From: Pseudocalidococcus azoricus BACA0444
GTDB lineage: Bacteria; Cyanobacteriota; Cyanobacteriia; Thermosynechococcales; Thermosynechococcaceae
NCBI RefSeq assembly: GCF_031729055.1
Contig: NZ_JAVMIP010000009.1
Coordinates: 1 to 64,000 of the forward strand
Direction of reading: 5' to 3'
DNA: 64,000 nucleotides
A program made the translations under genes and the position numbers. Shown here in pieces: positions 25,362 through 36,003 of the stretch. The first letter of the stretch is position 1. Each line of letters opens with the position of its first letter. Under the pieces are notes generated by a model. It searched no databases. It worked only from the letters and a program-made list of their open reading frames with translations, and was not told the origin of the DNA.

Positions 25362-25447
25362 TAAGCAAGTTGCGCCGATAAACGATTAGATGCCTTTAGA
25401 GAGGAAAAAACCACTCAAGAGGATAGATTTTTGTCAGTTCCCGATTG

Positions 25448-25518
25448 AAGATGGAGGTCATAGCCAAGGCTAATGCTTTTGAAGCAGTGACTTCATCGCC
25501 TCCGTCAGCCTCCATCTT
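25448..25518. other. possible structured RNA element (three-way junction)
   Basis: AAGATGGAGG at 25448-25457 pairs perfectly with CCTCCATCTT at 25509-25518. Inside it two further small stems can form: TAGC/GCTA (about 25461-25472) and GAAG/CTTC (25481-25494). This 71-nt unit lies in the 300-bp gap between divergent rodA and petG. Transcription and direction are not shown; it could be a leader element, small RNA, or chance. Confidence 0.35.
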
Positions 25519-25661
25519 AGAAGTAGTCTGGTTACTCTAGTCAGGGGATTGACAATAATCATGGGCAGCGGGGGCATCTCTGCGACAAACCGACCGCGAC
25601 CCCTGTTATAGTAACTTGAGACCGTCTTAGGCGGATTCATTAAATTCTTTCAATGAAAAAT

Positions 25662-25775
25662 ATGATTGAACCTTTACTCTGTGGGATTGTTCTCGGTCTA
25701 ATTCCTGTCACCCTAGCGGGCCTCTTTGTGGCGGCTTATTTGCAGTACAAGCGGGGCGATCAACTCGGAGTCTAA
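25662..25775 (+). CDS. petG: cytochrome b6f complex subunit 5 PetG
   Basis: A 37-residue single-helix subunit of cytochrome b6f in the thylakoid membrane. The sequence from [20 protein letters not shown] to the [10 protein letters not shown] end is nearly identical to known PetG. ATG 25662 gives the usual N-terminus; ATG 25653 would add MKN. Confidence 0.95.
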   Translation: MIEPLLCGIVLGLIPVTLAGLFVAAYLQYKRGDQLGV

Positions 25776-25923
25776 CAAAAAACAGTTTGCCTTGAGGGTT
25801 TTGACATTTCCCCTCATCCTCAAAACAGGATCAGCCTTTGATAGATGATCGCTCCATTACTTTTAGCAGGAGTGAATCTATCAATTTGAGAAAGAACTAA
25901 TACTTGGTTAAGGAGTCAGAGAA

Positions 25924-27153
25924 TTGCGGTATCTATTCACCTCAGAATCGGTTACAGAAGGCCACCCCGATAAAATTTGTGACCAGATTTCCGACTCTAT
26001 CCTAGATGCCCTCTTGACCCAAGATTCTCGGAGTCGGGTGGCGGCGGAAGTGGTGGTGAATACGGGCCTGGTCTTGATTACTGGGGAAGTGACAACCCTG
26101 GCCAATGTTAATCTGGTGGATATTGTTCGCCATAAAATTGCCGAAATTGGCTACACCGATGCGGACAATGGCTTTGCGGCCCATAGTTGTACCGTACTCA
26201 CCGCTTTAGATCGTCAATCTCCAGACATTGCCCAAGGGGTTGACTCGGCCCAAGAGCAGCGGGAAGCCCTAAGTGAATCAGATCTCGATTGCATTGGCGC
26301 AGGTGATCAAGGGATTATGTTTGGCTATGCCTGCAACGAAACCCCAGAATTGATGCCTTTGCCCATTAGTCTGGCCCACCGTGCTGCCCGGAGACTGGCT
26401 GAAGTTCGCAAAGAAGGAAAACTCCCCTACCTCCGTCCAGATGGGAAAACCCAAGTCACGGTTATTTATGAAGATGGTCAGCCGGTGGGGATTGATACAA
26501 TCCTGATTTCGACTCAGCACACGGCTACCATTGGGGACATTACCGAAGATAAAGCCATCCAGGCCAGGATTAAAAAAGATCTTTGGGACTATGTTGTCCA
26601 ACCCATCTTTGCCGATATTGCGCTCAAACCCGATAGCCAAACCCGCTTTTTTGTGAATCCGACCGGGAAATTTGTCATTGGCGGCCCCCAAGGGGATGCG
26701 GGTTTAACGGGGCGGAAAATTATTGTTGATACCTACGGGGGTTATTCCCGGCATGGGGGCGGCGCATTTTCGGGTAAGGATCCGACCAAGGTAGATCGCA
26801 GCGCGGCCTATGCGGCTCGGTATGTGGCTAAAAATATCGTGGCAGCCGGCCTGGCAGATAAATGTGAAGTTCAATTGAGCTATGCCATTGGGGTTGCTCG
26901 TCCGGTGAGTATTTTTATTGATACCTTTGGCACAGGGAAAGTTGATAACCAAGTTCTCCTGGATTTGGTTGAAAAACACTTTGAACTCCGACCAGCGGGA
27001 ATGATCCAAGCCTTTGGCCTGCAAACCCTTCCAGCAGAACGGGGTGGACGCTTTTATCAAGATGTTGCTGCCTATGGCCATTTTGGGCGGAATGATCTAG
27101 ATTTACCTTGGGAAAAAACAGATAAGGCAGAGATTTTGAAAGCAGCACTTTAA
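25924..27153 (+). CDS. metK: S-adenosylmethionine synthase
   Basis: Makes S-adenosylmethionine from methionine and ATP. The 409-residue protein has the signature motifs [24 protein letters not shown] and [19 protein letters not shown]. The start is TTG at 25924: it is preceded by AAGGAG with 8-bp spacing and gives the conserved [16 protein letters not shown] start, and no ATG or GTG is available there. Full length. Confidence 0.94.
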   Translation: MRYLFTSESVTEGHPDKICDQISDSILDALLTQDSRSRVAAEVVVNTGLVLITGEVTTLANVNLVDIVRHKIAEIGYTDADNGFAAHSCTVLTALDRQSPDIAQGVDSAQEQREALSESDLDCIGAGDQGIMFGYACNETPELMPLPISLAHRAARRLAEVRKEGKLPYLRPDGKTQVTVIYEDGQPVGIDTILISTQHTATIGDITEDKAIQARIKKDLWDYVVQPIFADIALKPDSQTRFFVNPTGKFVIGGPQGDAGLTGRKIIVDTYGGYSRHGGGAFSGKDPTKVDRSAAYAARYVAKNIVAAGLADKCEVQLSYAIGVARPVSIFIDTFGTGKVDNQVLLDLVEKHFELRPAGMIQAFGLQTLPAERGGRFYQDVAAYGHFGRNDLDLPWEKTDKAEILKAAL

Positions 27154-27362
27154 TGACTGGCAACAACCCGATGCAACATTACCTTTCTTGTTAAAAAACT
27201 AATTCTCCAAGGGTGGAGGGGTAGTCCTAAATTCAACCTATGAGGTTTTAATTATGACTGATACCTTCAAGCTGAGTTGGGGCTAAAAGCGTTACGATAC
27301 TAGATCCATTGCGCCTCTTCCAGGCCTCGCTGTGACCAAACCCTTTTCCGGCAAATTTTTCT

Positions 27363-28700
27363 ATGAGTCTTCCGATTGTGGCCATTGTCGGCCGTCCTAA
27401 TGTTGGTAAATCTACCCTAGTCAATCGGCTCACGGGAGAAATGGCTTCAATTGTCCATGATCAACCGGGTGTGACCCGCGACCGCACCTATCGCCCTGCG
27501 TTTTGGCAAGATCGGGAATTTGTGGTCGTAGATACCGGGGGCCTAGTTTTTGGTGATGACAGTGAGTTCTTACCCTTAATTCGCCAGCAAGCGATAGTTG
27601 CCCTCAATGAAGCCAAAGTCGCCATCTTCATGGTGGATGGTCAAATTGGCCCAACAGCCTTGGATTTAGAAATTGCCGCTTGGCTCCGACAGCAACCCGT
27701 GCCTATTTTACTTGCAGTGAATAAATGTGAATCTCCCCAGCAAGGCCTGGCCCAAGCGGCAGAATTTTGGCAACTGGGCCTGGGGGAACCCTATCCGATT
27801 TCCAGTATTCATGGCAGTGGCACTGGCGAACTTCTAGATCAACTCCTGGACTATATCCCACCCACTGATCCCGAAATTACTACTGATGAAATTCGCGTTG
27901 CGATTGCGGGCCGTCCCAATGTAGGTAAATCTAGCCTACTTAATGCCTTTCTAGGGGCTGAGCGGGCCATTGTTAGTCCAATTTCTGGAACCACTCGGGA
28001 TGCGATTGATACGGTTGTGGAGCGGGATGGCCAAACCTATCGCTTAATTGACACGGCTGGAATTCGGCGGCGTAAAAGTGTGGACTATGGCCCAGAGATG
28101 TTTGGGGTGCATCGCGCCTTCCAGGCCATCCATCGAGCGGATGTCGTCTTGTTCATTTTAGATGCCCTAGAAGATATTACGGAACAAGATCAACGCCTAG
28201 CTGGACACATTGCGGAACAGGGGCGGGCCTGTGTGCTGGTTGTGAACAAGTGGGATGCGGTCGAAAAAGATACCTATACAATCAATGATTACCGTCATCG
28301 TGTCTATCAACGCCTCAACTTTGTGGATTGGGCTGAGGCAATTTTTGTCAGTGCCTTGACCGGGCAGCGAGTTAATAAGGTTTTTGACTTCGTGAACCAG
28401 GCCGTAGAGCAACATCGCCGGCGGGTGAGTACCGCTGTGGTGAATGAAGTTGTTCAAGATGCCGTCAATGGGCATAGCCCGCCTGCAACCCGCCAAGGTC
28501 GTCAAGGGAAAGTGTATTATGCCACCCAAGTCAGTACTCAGCCCCCAACTATGGCTATTTTTGTCAACGATACTAAGTTATTTAAGGACAATTACCGCCG
28601 CTATTTAGAAAAACAGTTTCGGGAACAATTGGGTTTTAAGGGAACACCCATCCGATTGCTGTGGCGCGGTAAAAAACCCCGACATGGTGTACCCGAATAG
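27363..28700 (+). CDS. der: ribosome assembly GTPase Der (EngA)
   Basis: A 445-residue protein with two tandem GTPase domains and a C-terminal KH-like domain. Both Walker A motifs are present: GRPNVGKST (about residues 10-18) and GRPNVGKSS (about 184-192), each with DTAG or DTGG and NKxD (NKCE in the first, NKWD in the second). The C-terminal part ends in [15 protein letters not shown]. It is needed for 50S maturation. Convergent with the tmRNA. Confidence 0.94.
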   Translation: MSLPIVAIVGRPNVGKSTLVNRLTGEMASIVHDQPGVTRDRTYRPAFWQDREFVVVDTGGLVFGDDSEFLPLIRQQAIVALNEAKVAIFMVDGQIGPTALDLEIAAWLRQQPVPILLAVNKCESPQQGLAQAAEFWQLGLGEPYPISSIHGSGTGELLDQLLDYIPPTDPEITTDEIRVAIAGRPNVGKSSLLNAFLGAERAIVSPISGTTRDAIDTVVERDGQTYRLIDTAGIRRRKSVDYGPEMFGVHRAFQAIHRADVVLFILDALEDITEQDQRLAGHIAEQGRACVLVVNKWDAVEKDTYTINDYRHRVYQRLNFVDWAEAIFVSALTGQRVNKVFDFVNQAVEQHRRRVSTAVVNEVVQDAVNGHSPPATRQGRQGKVYYATQVSTQPPTMAIFVNDTKLFKDNYRRYLEKQFREQLGFKGTPIRLLWRGKKPRHGVPE

Positions 28701-28797
28701 CGAGCACAGTCCTAGTATTATTGACTCAATTGCTTGGACAACATAAAACCGCTCAAGCCCATCAGGAAGAATTAGGCAGTTGCGGATAATATTCAAA

Positions 28798-29183
28798 TGG
28801 AGCTGACGGGAGTCGAACCCGTGTCCGCCCAAGTTATTAAGTGTCCTACTCATTCACAGGTTTAGCCTTTCTAATCCTTAGGCGGGAACTGCTCCTTATT
28901 CCGAACAGTAGGATTCTCAGAGAGGGTCTTGGTTAATTACTGTCCCCGAGAGCAGTAACTAAAGCATCCGTTGGGGGGTTAATCTATAATCTTTAACGGA
29001 GTCAGACTATAGATGCTCGAACCAAAAGAGTGGTATTTAGGCTACAGCAGCAGCTTTACGAGCAAAAGGAACGATGTTGTTCGCAGTTACATTTTTTTGA
29101 ACTCTTGATTTGCGAGAGGGAGTTCGCTCTCGACCTGTATCATAGAACCCGGTTCACAAGAACGTCGAAACCGTTACAGCCCC
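28798..29183 (-). ncRNA. ssrA: transfer-messenger RNA (tmRNA), one-piece
   Basis: Read on the minus strand, it starts GGGGCTGTAACGGTTTCGAC and ends GGGTTCGACTCCCGTCAGCTCCA, the tRNA-like acceptor and T arm; CCA is not encoded. The tag frame at 29037-29084 reads ANNIVPFARKAAAVA and a TAA stop, the typical cyanobacterial degradation tag. Pseudoknot-forming segments lie between. It rescues stalled ribosomes with SmpB. About 386 nt. It lies downstream of the FAD oxidoreductase gene on the same strand. Confidence 0.95.
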
Positions 29184-29266
29184 GTGTCTATATCTTCAAT
29201 TATACAGAGCAGAAACTATTGTTGCAGAACAAAAGCTCCCCGAATATGGAATTTGGCCAACAGGGT

Positions 29267-31357
29267 TCAAGGCCAGGCCTGCCAGTTATCGTTAAAAATT
29301 GACATTCTGGGAAAGGCAATCGGATTATCATTGGCTATCAAGTGCTGTTGGAGTTGAGCTAAGGGTTTGCTTTCCAGGGGTAGGGGTTGAATTAAGTCCG
29401 GCGGTAACAGGTTCCGTTTCAAGACAAATGCTGCGGCTGTTCCGGCTCCGGCTCCGGCTGACCACTCATAGGCCTGGACTCGATAGGCAGCAGCGGCAAT
29501 ATGACTGACGGCAATATTCTTGCCTGTAGCAATTAAATTATCAATCCGGGGGGGAATCATGGCCCGCAAGGGAATTTGAAAAGGATAGGTTTCCGCTGCC
29601 CCTTGGCGTTCTCCCGGCCGTTCAATATTGCCTGGTTTTTCCGGGGGATTTTTTAACATACAGGGATGAAAATCAATCGGATAATGCCCAATCCCCACAC
29701 TATCGGGATAGAGTCGTGCTCGGGTGCGCCAGGCCATGTCTTGAATTGCCAGTTCTCCCGTCATTACCTTCAGTCCTTGTAAGCCCCCCAGGCCAATGGA
29801 TAAATCCTGAAACAGTTCCGGTGGTAACTGGGTTTGATAGTAAGGATCTTTGGCGTAGTCCTTCCGAGAAATATCCACCTCGTTTACCTGAAACCCCTGG
29901 GGCCAGCCACTGGCATACCGGCCAATCAACCGCCGCCCTTCGCGCACATAGGGAAATTTTGAAAGGCCGTGAGCCGTTCCCATGGGAGAATCCAGGCCAG
30001 ATAAATATCGTAAATAGGGGTTCGGGCGTTTGGGTTCCGTCAGTTTAGAGTCCGTTGTGCCGCCCCAGAGCCAATAGAAATAGCCTAAGGCCAGGTTTTC
30101 CCCGCCGGCTAAACTTTCAGCGCGAATTCCCCCTAACCAGCCCCCTGGATTGAGTTGCCCCTTGGCCTGGAGTTGAGCGCGGGTATAAATCCAGTTATCA
30201 GTAGCATTTCCCGGCCCGTAATCATTGCCACCGCCCCAGTTCTGCATCGAAATATCCCCAGGGGTGACGGAGCGGAAATTTTGCCCGACTTTGGCACTGT
30301 GGATCCGGCGATAGGTAAACACTAACTCTGGCTCTAGGGCATAACGGGGCAGATCAAAGCTATAAAACGGCTCGAATTGGGGATAAAACTCCGGTTTAGT
30401 GTAGTCCTGTGGTGTTGCGGTTGCCTCCATTGCAAAGGTATAGGTGAAGGCCTGGGGGCAGTAGGGATAGGGGGTTTTACTTGACGAGGAGGGGTTTTGG
30501 GCATCTACCGGATCAATCCCGAGTTTGTAGGGTAAGTCGGCCAGGCCTAACAGTTCTCCGGTTTCCGTGGCTTCGATGACAATCCAAGGGCGATTCGGGG
30601 GCGGCGTGAACTGAATAATCTTCTTCATAAAGTTAACTGAGTCGGTTTCGGTATAAATATCTTTGAGAATTTGCGAGAGTAAAAATGTATTTAGGGGCGG
30701 GGCGTTGGCGGCGGGTTGATGTTGGATTGCTCTCAGGGTTTGAATTTGCTCCCCATTTCCCACGGGCTGAATCGTTAACTCTTTGGGTACGGTGTTCAAA
30801 AATAGATGGAGTTTCCCTTTACCTTCTTTCTCAGCTTCTGTCAGCATTTGGCTAATGATTTCGTGACCGGCCTGGGGGAGAAAACACACTTCACTCACCC
30901 AACAATCACCGGGGCGCGGGTTCTTGGCCTGGGCAATCAGTCGCTGTCGGAGTGTGTTGTAGCCTCTAGGAAAATACAGTAATTCCCGTTGGCGCGGCCG
31001 TTCATCCAGAGCCGCAGTCCCCTGAGCCGAAATTTGTCCTCCCAGCCAATCGGTAAGTTCGGTTAAGCAAACGGTTTTTCCCGCTAACAAGGCTTCATAG
31101 GTCGCTGCAACACCTGCTAGGCCGCCACCAACAACGAGAATGTCACAGGTGATGTTTTGAGCCATTGGTCGTAACGTGTTTGCCTGGCCTGGTTCAATAA
31201 CACTCCAACCTAAACTTAGCAAGGTGAGAGAAAGCAAACGAAAACCTAGCTTAACTCTTTCCCCCAAGTGCCTAGCATTCAAACAATTTAGAAAGATTTG
31301 AGCAAAAAAGATCATAACAAATTCGGCTTTAGATTTAAGTGATCCGACAATCACCAA
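29267..31357 (-). CDS. FAD-dependent oxidoreductase, exported
   Basis: A 696-residue protein. After a hydrophobic N-terminal region (about residues 37-58, ending PGQANT) it has the FAD Rossmann motif VVGGGLAGVAATYEA at about 75-90. A second nucleotide-related block near the C-terminus (DNLIATGKNIAVSHIAAAAYR) is typical of FAD-dependent oxidoreductases of the xanthan-lyase-related family. Substrate not known. Several start codons are possible; 31357 is the longest frame, and ATG 31315 is a fair alternative. It lies 27 bp downstream of the nuclease-like gene. Confidence 0.75.
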   Translation of the reverse strand: MVIVGSLKSKAEFVMIFFAQIFLNCLNARHLGERVKLGFRLLSLTLLSLGWSVIEPGQANTLRPMAQNITCDILVVGGGLAGVAATYEALLAGKTVCLTELTDWLGGQISAQGTAALDERPRQRELLYFPRGYNTLRQRLIAQAKNPRPGDCWVSEVCFLPQAGHEIISQMLTEAEKEGKGKLHLFLNTVPKELTIQPVGNGEQIQTLRAIQHQPAANAPPLNTFLLSQILKDIYTETDSVNFMKKIIQFTPPPNRPWIVIEATETGELLGLADLPYKLGIDPVDAQNPSSSSKTPYPYCPQAFTYTFAMEATATPQDYTKPEFYPQFEPFYSFDLPRYALEPELVFTYRRIHSAKVGQNFRSVTPGDISMQNWGGGNDYGPGNATDNWIYTRAQLQAKGQLNPGGWLGGIRAESLAGGENLALGYFYWLWGGTTDSKLTEPKRPNPYLRYLSGLDSPMGTAHGLSKFPYVREGRRLIGRYASGWPQGFQVNEVDISRKDYAKDPYYQTQLPPELFQDLSIGLGGLQGLKVMTGELAIQDMAWRTRARLYPDSVGIGHYPIDFHPCMLKNPPEKPGNIERPGERQGAAETYPFQIPLRAMIPPRIDNLIATGKNIAVSHIAAAAYRVQAYEWSAGAGAGTAAAFVLKRNLLPPDLIQPLPLESKPLAQLQQHLIANDNPIAFPRMSIFNDNWQAWP

Positions 31358-31384
31358 GCCTAGACTTACATAATAATGAACAAT

Positions 31385-32908
31385 CTAGGAAGATAATTTT
31401 CGCAATGTTGATGCCAGATCACCAAATGTAATTACCTTTAATGAGTATTTTCTTTCAAGGTCGCGAGCAGTATCACGATTTAAGCTATAAAATACAATCA
31501 ATATTACGTTATCATCTCTACCAAAACGCTCTTGTATGGATTGATAGCGAAGAAAAGACTCTGGACAATCACGATGAGATGCGGACTTACACTCAACAAT
31601 TAAATACTTTTTGGGAAGCTTGAATATCAAGTCGATCTCGGCATCTAAGTTGCCATTGTTATTTTCTGAGAAGTATATTTTGACCTTTTCAAGATACTCA
31701 ACCTGTTTTACTACAGAAAGTACTTTTTGTCTGGTAGCAACTTCAAACCAATCACCATTTATAAAATTGCGAACATTCGGATCATCCTTGATTTTGATAT
31801 TAAGAATATTTGAAGTCTTATCATAATGATATTCTTCAGTTAGCCCATGTTTATGGAATGCCTCGGCCAACTTCAAGCAAGAATTCCTTACGATTTCATG
31901 TTTCTTCTCAAAATCAATTTCAATAGTGGTTTCATTCCCGGAGATGGCTTGTTTTATCGCTTGATGTAAAGGAGAAATTTCAGTTTTTTGGAGTTTATCT
32001 GCGAGAGATTCAAAACAAGACTGGGAAGAACTACATGACTTGACAGAAACCCCTTTTGATTCAAGCCAGCTAGCTATTGTTGGAAAATTACTAGAGTAAG
32101 AATCTTTCTTATGAAGAAATGAGTGATAATCATCCAGAAATTTTCTAAGAAAGACCCATTGGTAATGAAAGTCACCTTTGATAGCTTCTAACCGTTGTGC
32201 TAAAAGATTTAACCATTCGATGTAGTCTTGCTTTTGCTGACTATGCAGTTTATGGTTATCGTCAATTGTAGTTTGCAAAATTCCTGAAGTATTAGTAGTA
32301 TAAGTATCTAAATTTTCTACTACCTTATTTTTCTGTTGAGGGGGCTGATCAATTTTAATAACCTCTGAATTTAGCTGAAGTTGAACAAGTTTTTCTAGAT
32401 TGATAAGGCTATTTTCAATAGATGCTATTCTTTCTTGATTTTTCTGTTCGTATTGATCCAGTTTTTCGCTAAATTTCGATAAAACAGTCATTAAACTTGC
32501 CATGTCAATTTGATCTTTCTTCCTATTCGACTTTAATATCTTATCTGGAGATTGATAACTTTGCCCTAACTGGCGATTATTACGAGAGAACAAAAGAAAT
32601 AAACTGATTGAGACAGTACTACTTGCTACAAACGTTAGAACGAGAGCAGAAAAACCATGTTTAATGACGATTTGATCCAGAAAAAATTGGGGATTATCTA
32701 CTTGATAAGTAGATTCAGGGTTAGAGTCTATGGCAGGAGGATTATTTTGGGCAATAAGCGTCTCTGAGGCAATTTCGCGAAAACCTATGTGATGAGTGTT
32801 TGCTGCATTAAGCTCTTGATATTTTGGAGAACTACCAGCAAATGTAGAAAGCAGAATAGTGGCCAGGCCTGGAATTAAGACTTGAGGAACAATCCAAGAG
32901 TAGGTCAT
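31385..32908 (-). CDS. membrane-anchored protein with PD-(D/E)XK nuclease-like domain
   Basis: A 507-residue protein unlike its neighbours and clearly AT-richer. It has two hydrophobic segments (about 8-25 and 85-108), a predicted coiled coil (about 138-175), a helical middle, and a C-terminal domain with DAEIDLIFKLPKKYLIVECK: D426, E439 and K441 have the spacing of the PD-(D/E)XK nuclease core, followed by a conserved-looking QSIQERFG helix. Related domains occur in NERD-like and restriction-type proteins. The membrane anchor plus nuclease suggests a defence or DNA-uptake role, but that is inference. Confidence 0.55.
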   Translation of the reverse strand: MTYSWIVPQVLIPGLATILLSTFAGSSPKYQELNAANTHHIGFREIASETLIAQNNPPAIDSNPESTYQVDNPQFFLDQIVIKHGFSALVLTFVASSTVSISLFLLFSRNNRQLGQSYQSPDKILKSNRKKDQIDMASLMTVLSKFSEKLDQYEQKNQERIASIENSLINLEKLVQLQLNSEVIKIDQPPQQKNKVVENLDTYTTNTSGILQTTIDDNHKLHSQQKQDYIEWLNLLAQRLEAIKGDFHYQWVFLRKFLDDYHSFLHKKDSYSSNFPTIASWLESKGVSVKSCSSSQSCFESLADKLQKTEISPLHQAIKQAISGNETTIEIDFEKKHEIVRNSCLKLAEAFHKHGLTEEYHYDKTSNILNIKIKDDPNVRNFINGDWFEVATRQKVLSVVKQVEYLEKVKIYFSENNNGNLDAEIDLIFKLPKKYLIVECKSASHRDCPESFLRYQSIQERFGRDDNVILIVFYSLNRDTARDLERKYSLKVITFGDLASTLRKLSS

Positions 32909-32998
32909 GGGGCTTGATACGACTATTTTTTGAGCATTTTAGCTTATGTGAGCGGCAACCCTGTTCGTTGTATAGAAATTTTAACCTTATGATTCCAT

Positions 32999-33028
32999 AA
33001 AAAAAGAGGAGCTAACTGCCCCCCTCTT
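32999..33028 (-). terminator. rho-independent terminator after rbcS
   Basis: On the minus strand AAGAGG and CCTCTT pair around a G-rich loop, followed by seven T. It starts 30 bp past the rbcS stop, so it ends the rbcL-rbcX-rbcS transcript. Confidence 0.75.
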
Positions 33029-33057
33029 GATATATCTAATTCAACAGAGTACTGAGA

Positions 33058-33405
33058 TTAGTAACGATAGCCACTCCCGCTTTGGTTAGGTTTGTGAACG
33101 ATAAAGCTCATCACCTGGCACTGTTTGATGTTGTCAAAGGCGACAATCCGGATGTAGCAGTTGGGATATTCAGAGCGGCATTGTTGGACTTCATTCAAGA
33201 CTTCTTGGGGAGAAGAGCAATCAAACAAGGGCAACTTCCACATTGTCCAGTAGTAGATTTCAGCGGCAGAGCTTTCGTTAAATTCCACACAGGGGTGGTA
33301 GCCTTGGTCGATGGTGTACTGGATTTGGCGGGCAATCTGGGCATCGCTCAAGGGAGGCAAATAGGAGAAGGTTTCGTAACGCCGCTCTTTGGGTAATGTT
33401 TTCAT
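33058..33405 (-). CDS. rbcS: RuBisCO small subunit
   Basis: A 115-residue form I small subunit; eight cap the L8 core. It starts [21 protein letters not shown] and has the conserved [13 protein letters not shown] and [15 protein letters not shown] segments. Last gene of the rbc operon, 24 bp after rbcX. Confidence 0.96.
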   Translation of the reverse strand: MKTLPKERRYETFSYLPPLSDAQIARQIQYTIDQGYHPCVEFNESSAAEIYYWTMWKLPLFDCSSPQEVLNEVQQCRSEYPNCYIRIVAFDNIKQCQVMSFIVHKPNQSGSGYRY

Positions 33406-33429
33406 AATGTCGTCAATGTCCTCAAAGGT

Positions 33430-33846
33430 TTAGGAATTAGATTGATGGGTTGAATCGGTCAAATCGGCAGCAGTCGGGCTAGAGGTCTCGGGTGAGGCCT
33501 GGGGAGTCGCAACTTGGGTCATCCGTTCCAGTTGTTGACAGCGTTGGTGCAAATTAGCTTTTTGAATCCCAGTGCGTAACATTTCAGGCAGAAAGTCAGC
33601 CACTTGATCCGCTAAATCCTCGCGCACCGTCAAAATCCGAAAGGCTAAGTCTTGCTTTTCCTGAAACAGGTCTTGCAAGTAGCGTTCACCATCCTGCACC
33701 CGTTCTTTGGTTGTAAACCGTTGTAGCCAGAGAGAGCGTGGCGGGTCTGTTTCGTCCAGTTGGGCAATCACAGTCCGCACGGCCTGGTAAGTTAGGTAAC
33801 TAATCAGGGTTTTGGCGGTCTCTTTGGCAACGTGCTTGACATCCAT
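33430..33846 (-). CDS. rbcX: RuBisCO assembly chaperone RbcX
   Basis: Binds the C-terminal EIKFEFE tail of RbcL during L8 assembly. The start MDVKHVAKETAKTLISYLTYQAVRTV is the family N-terminus, so ATG 33846 is chosen over an upstream start at 33921 that would overlap nothing but adds 25 unrelated residues. 138 residues; the last 35 are a Ser/Thr/Gln-rich tail. Lies between rbcL and rbcS as in most beta-cyanobacteria. Confidence 0.94.
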   Translation of the reverse strand: MDVKHVAKETAKTLISYLTYQAVRTVIAQLDETDPPRSLWLQRFTTKERVQDGERYLQDLFQEKQDLAFRILTVREDLADQVADFLPEMLRTGIQKANLHQRCQQLERMTQVATPQASPETSSPTAADLTDSTHQSNS

Positions 33847-33933
33847 AGACTGACCTAGACCAAGGGGGAGAAGCAGATGATATTGGGGATAGGATAACCA
33901 ACTTTTTCTACTTCCCACCACCAGGCATCTGGC

Positions 33934-35361
33934 TTAGACGGTATCCACAGCCTCAAATTCAAACTTGATTTCTTTCCAGAGTTCGCAAGCTGCTGCCAAT
34001 TCCGGTGACCACTTACAGGCTTCCCGGATAATATCGCCACCTTCACGCATCAGGTCGCGACCTTCATTCCGGGCCTGGACACAGGCTTCAAGGGCGACCC
34101 GGTTGGCAGTTGCACCCGGCGCATTCCCCCAGGGGTGACCCAAAGTCCCACCACCAAACTGGAGCACAGAATCATCACCAAAGATTTCCACGAGGGCAGG
34201 CATGTGCCAGACGTGAATCCCCCCGGAAGCGACGGCCATCACCCCACCCATAGAAGCCCAGTCTTGGGTAAAGTAAACCCCCCGCGAGCGGTCTTGTTCG
34301 ATGTAGTTTTCCCGGAGCAGATCAATGAACCCGAGGGTAATGGCTTTGTCACCCTCCAATTTACCGACAACGGTACCGGTGTGAATGTGGTCACCGCCGG
34401 ACATCCGCAAACACTTGGCCAGCACCCGGAAGTGGATCCCGTGGTTTTTCTGCCGGTCAATCACGGCGTGCATGGCCCGGTGAATATGGAGTAACACCCC
34501 ATTATCCCGACACCAATGGGCCAAGGTTGTGTTGGCGGTGAAACCACCGGTTAAAAAGTCATGCATGATGATCGGCATTTCCAGTTCTTTGGCGAACTCG
34601 GCCCGCTTCAGCATTTCTTCACAGGTGGCGGCGGTCACGTTGAGGTAGTGGCCTTTAACTTCGCCCGTCTCGGCCTGGGATTTATGAATGGCATCGGCAA
34701 CAAAGAGGAAGCGATCACGCCAGCGTTGGAAGGGTTGGGAGTTGATGTTTTCGTCGTCCTTGGTGAAATCTAAACCACCCCGGAGACATTCATAGACTGC
34801 CCGCCCATAGTTTTTAGCCGACAAGCCCAGTTTTGGTTTAATCGTACAGCCGAGCAGGGGACGACCATACTTGTTAATTTTATCCCGCTCAACTTGAATC
34901 CCGTGGGGTGGGCCTTGGAAGGTTTTCAGGTAAGCAACGGGAACACGCAGGTCTTCCAAACGCAGAGCTTTTAGGGCTTTGAAGCCAAACACGTTCCCGA
35001 CCAGTGAGGTCAAGAGGTTAGTGACAGAGCCTTCTTCAAATAGATCCAAAGGATAGGCAATGTAGGCAATGAATTGATTATCTTCACCGGGAACGGTTTC
35101 GATGTCGTAGCAGCGACCTTTGTAGCGATCTAAGTCGGTCAACAAGTCTGTCCACACCGTTGTCCAGGTTCCGGTCGAGGACTCAGCCGCCACAGCCGCA
35201 GCAGCTTCTTCATAGGGGACACCGGGTTGGGGCGTGACCCGAAAGGCCGCTAAGACATCCGTATCTTTGGGGGTGTAGTCCGGTGTGTAGTAGGTGAGCC
35301 GATAGTCTTGCACCCCGGCTTTGTACCCAGCTTTACCGGGGGCTTTTTGTGCGTAGGACAT
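33934..35361 (-). CDS. rbcL: RuBisCO large subunit, form IB
   Basis: A 475-residue catalytic subunit that fixes CO2 on ribulose bisphosphate in carboxysomes. Catalytic lysines are in TIKPKLG, the carbamylated lysine in [10 protein letters not shown], and loop 6 TVVGKLEG. The C-terminal [13 protein letters not shown] tail binds RbcX. Sequence is close to Thermosynechococcus-type RbcL from memory. First gene of the operon with a 640-bp upstream region. Confidence 0.97.
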   Translation of the reverse strand: MSYAQKAPGKAGYKAGVQDYRLTYYTPDYTPKDTDVLAAFRVTPQPGVPYEEAAAAVAAESSTGTWTTVWTDLLTDLDRYKGRCYDIETVPGEDNQFIAYIAYPLDLFEEGSVTNLLTSLVGNVFGFKALKALRLEDLRVPVAYLKTFQGPPHGIQVERDKINKYGRPLLGCTIKPKLGLSAKNYGRAVYECLRGGLDFTKDDENINSQPFQRWRDRFLFVADAIHKSQAETGEVKGHYLNVTAATCEEMLKRAEFAKELEMPIIMHDFLTGGFTANTTLAHWCRDNGVLLHIHRAMHAVIDRQKNHGIHFRVLAKCLRMSGGDHIHTGTVVGKLEGDKAITLGFIDLLRENYIEQDRSRGVYFTQDWASMGGVMAVASGGIHVWHMPALVEIFGDDSVLQFGGGTLGHPWGNAPGATANRVALEACVQARNEGRDLMREGGDIIREACKWSPELAAACELWKEIKFEFEAVDTV

Positions 35362-36003
35362 AAAATGAGCTTCCTCTTGGTTTAGTCACCTGTACATCAA
35401 ACAGGTGGTGCGTCGCAAAATCCAACCCTACAGTTTTGAGATCACTCCCAGGCCCAGTGTTCCTAACATCATTAGCCATAAAAATCAGACCAGAATTAAA
35501 TCTGTCAATTAACAGAGATAAATTATGACATCAAAATGCTGAAGAGGGATTAAGCTCTCCGGAGTGCTCACAAGTTTGTAGGCTATCTATATAAAGCATT
35601 AGCTTAAATGACCCCAATTGCAATAACTAGGGCTTTGGAGATTCTTAATGTTTGTATAGGAACTAGTTATCAATCTTTGCGTTTATTTACAGCTAAATTC
35701 CTATCACCAATTATGCCATAGAAACAAGTCAATTGTCATCGAGTTTTTTCATTCTTATATTCAATGATTGTAGGCTGTGTTTCCTGACCAAATTGTGCTT
35801 TCAAAGCCTTGGCAGGGGAGTCCCCCTCAGGAAAAAATGATTGCTAAGGGGTGGGCCGCTGGTCTGGAGAATGACGACTTCTCGGTAGGTCTAATCGTGA
35901 AGTTATGAAACAGATAATTTTTAGATTCTCTGTAAATATTTAATCGGAGTTCGCTAGACTGAGAAATGATCAGGAACAAGATAAGTCGTATCGGGATGAG
36001 GCA
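35362..36003. promoter_or_regulatory. intergenic region upstream of rbcL and hisS
   Basis: About 640 bp between divergent rbcL and hisS, AT-rich in the middle. It must hold the rbc promoter and leader and the hisS promoter. No gene, RNA or clear repeat is seen, and I cannot point to a sure promoter box. Confidence 0.4.

Noticed and set aside
29030-29302. Plus-strand 90-residue protein over the tmRNA
   Set aside because: It is antisense to the conserved tmRNA tag region; no family similarity and no ribosome site.
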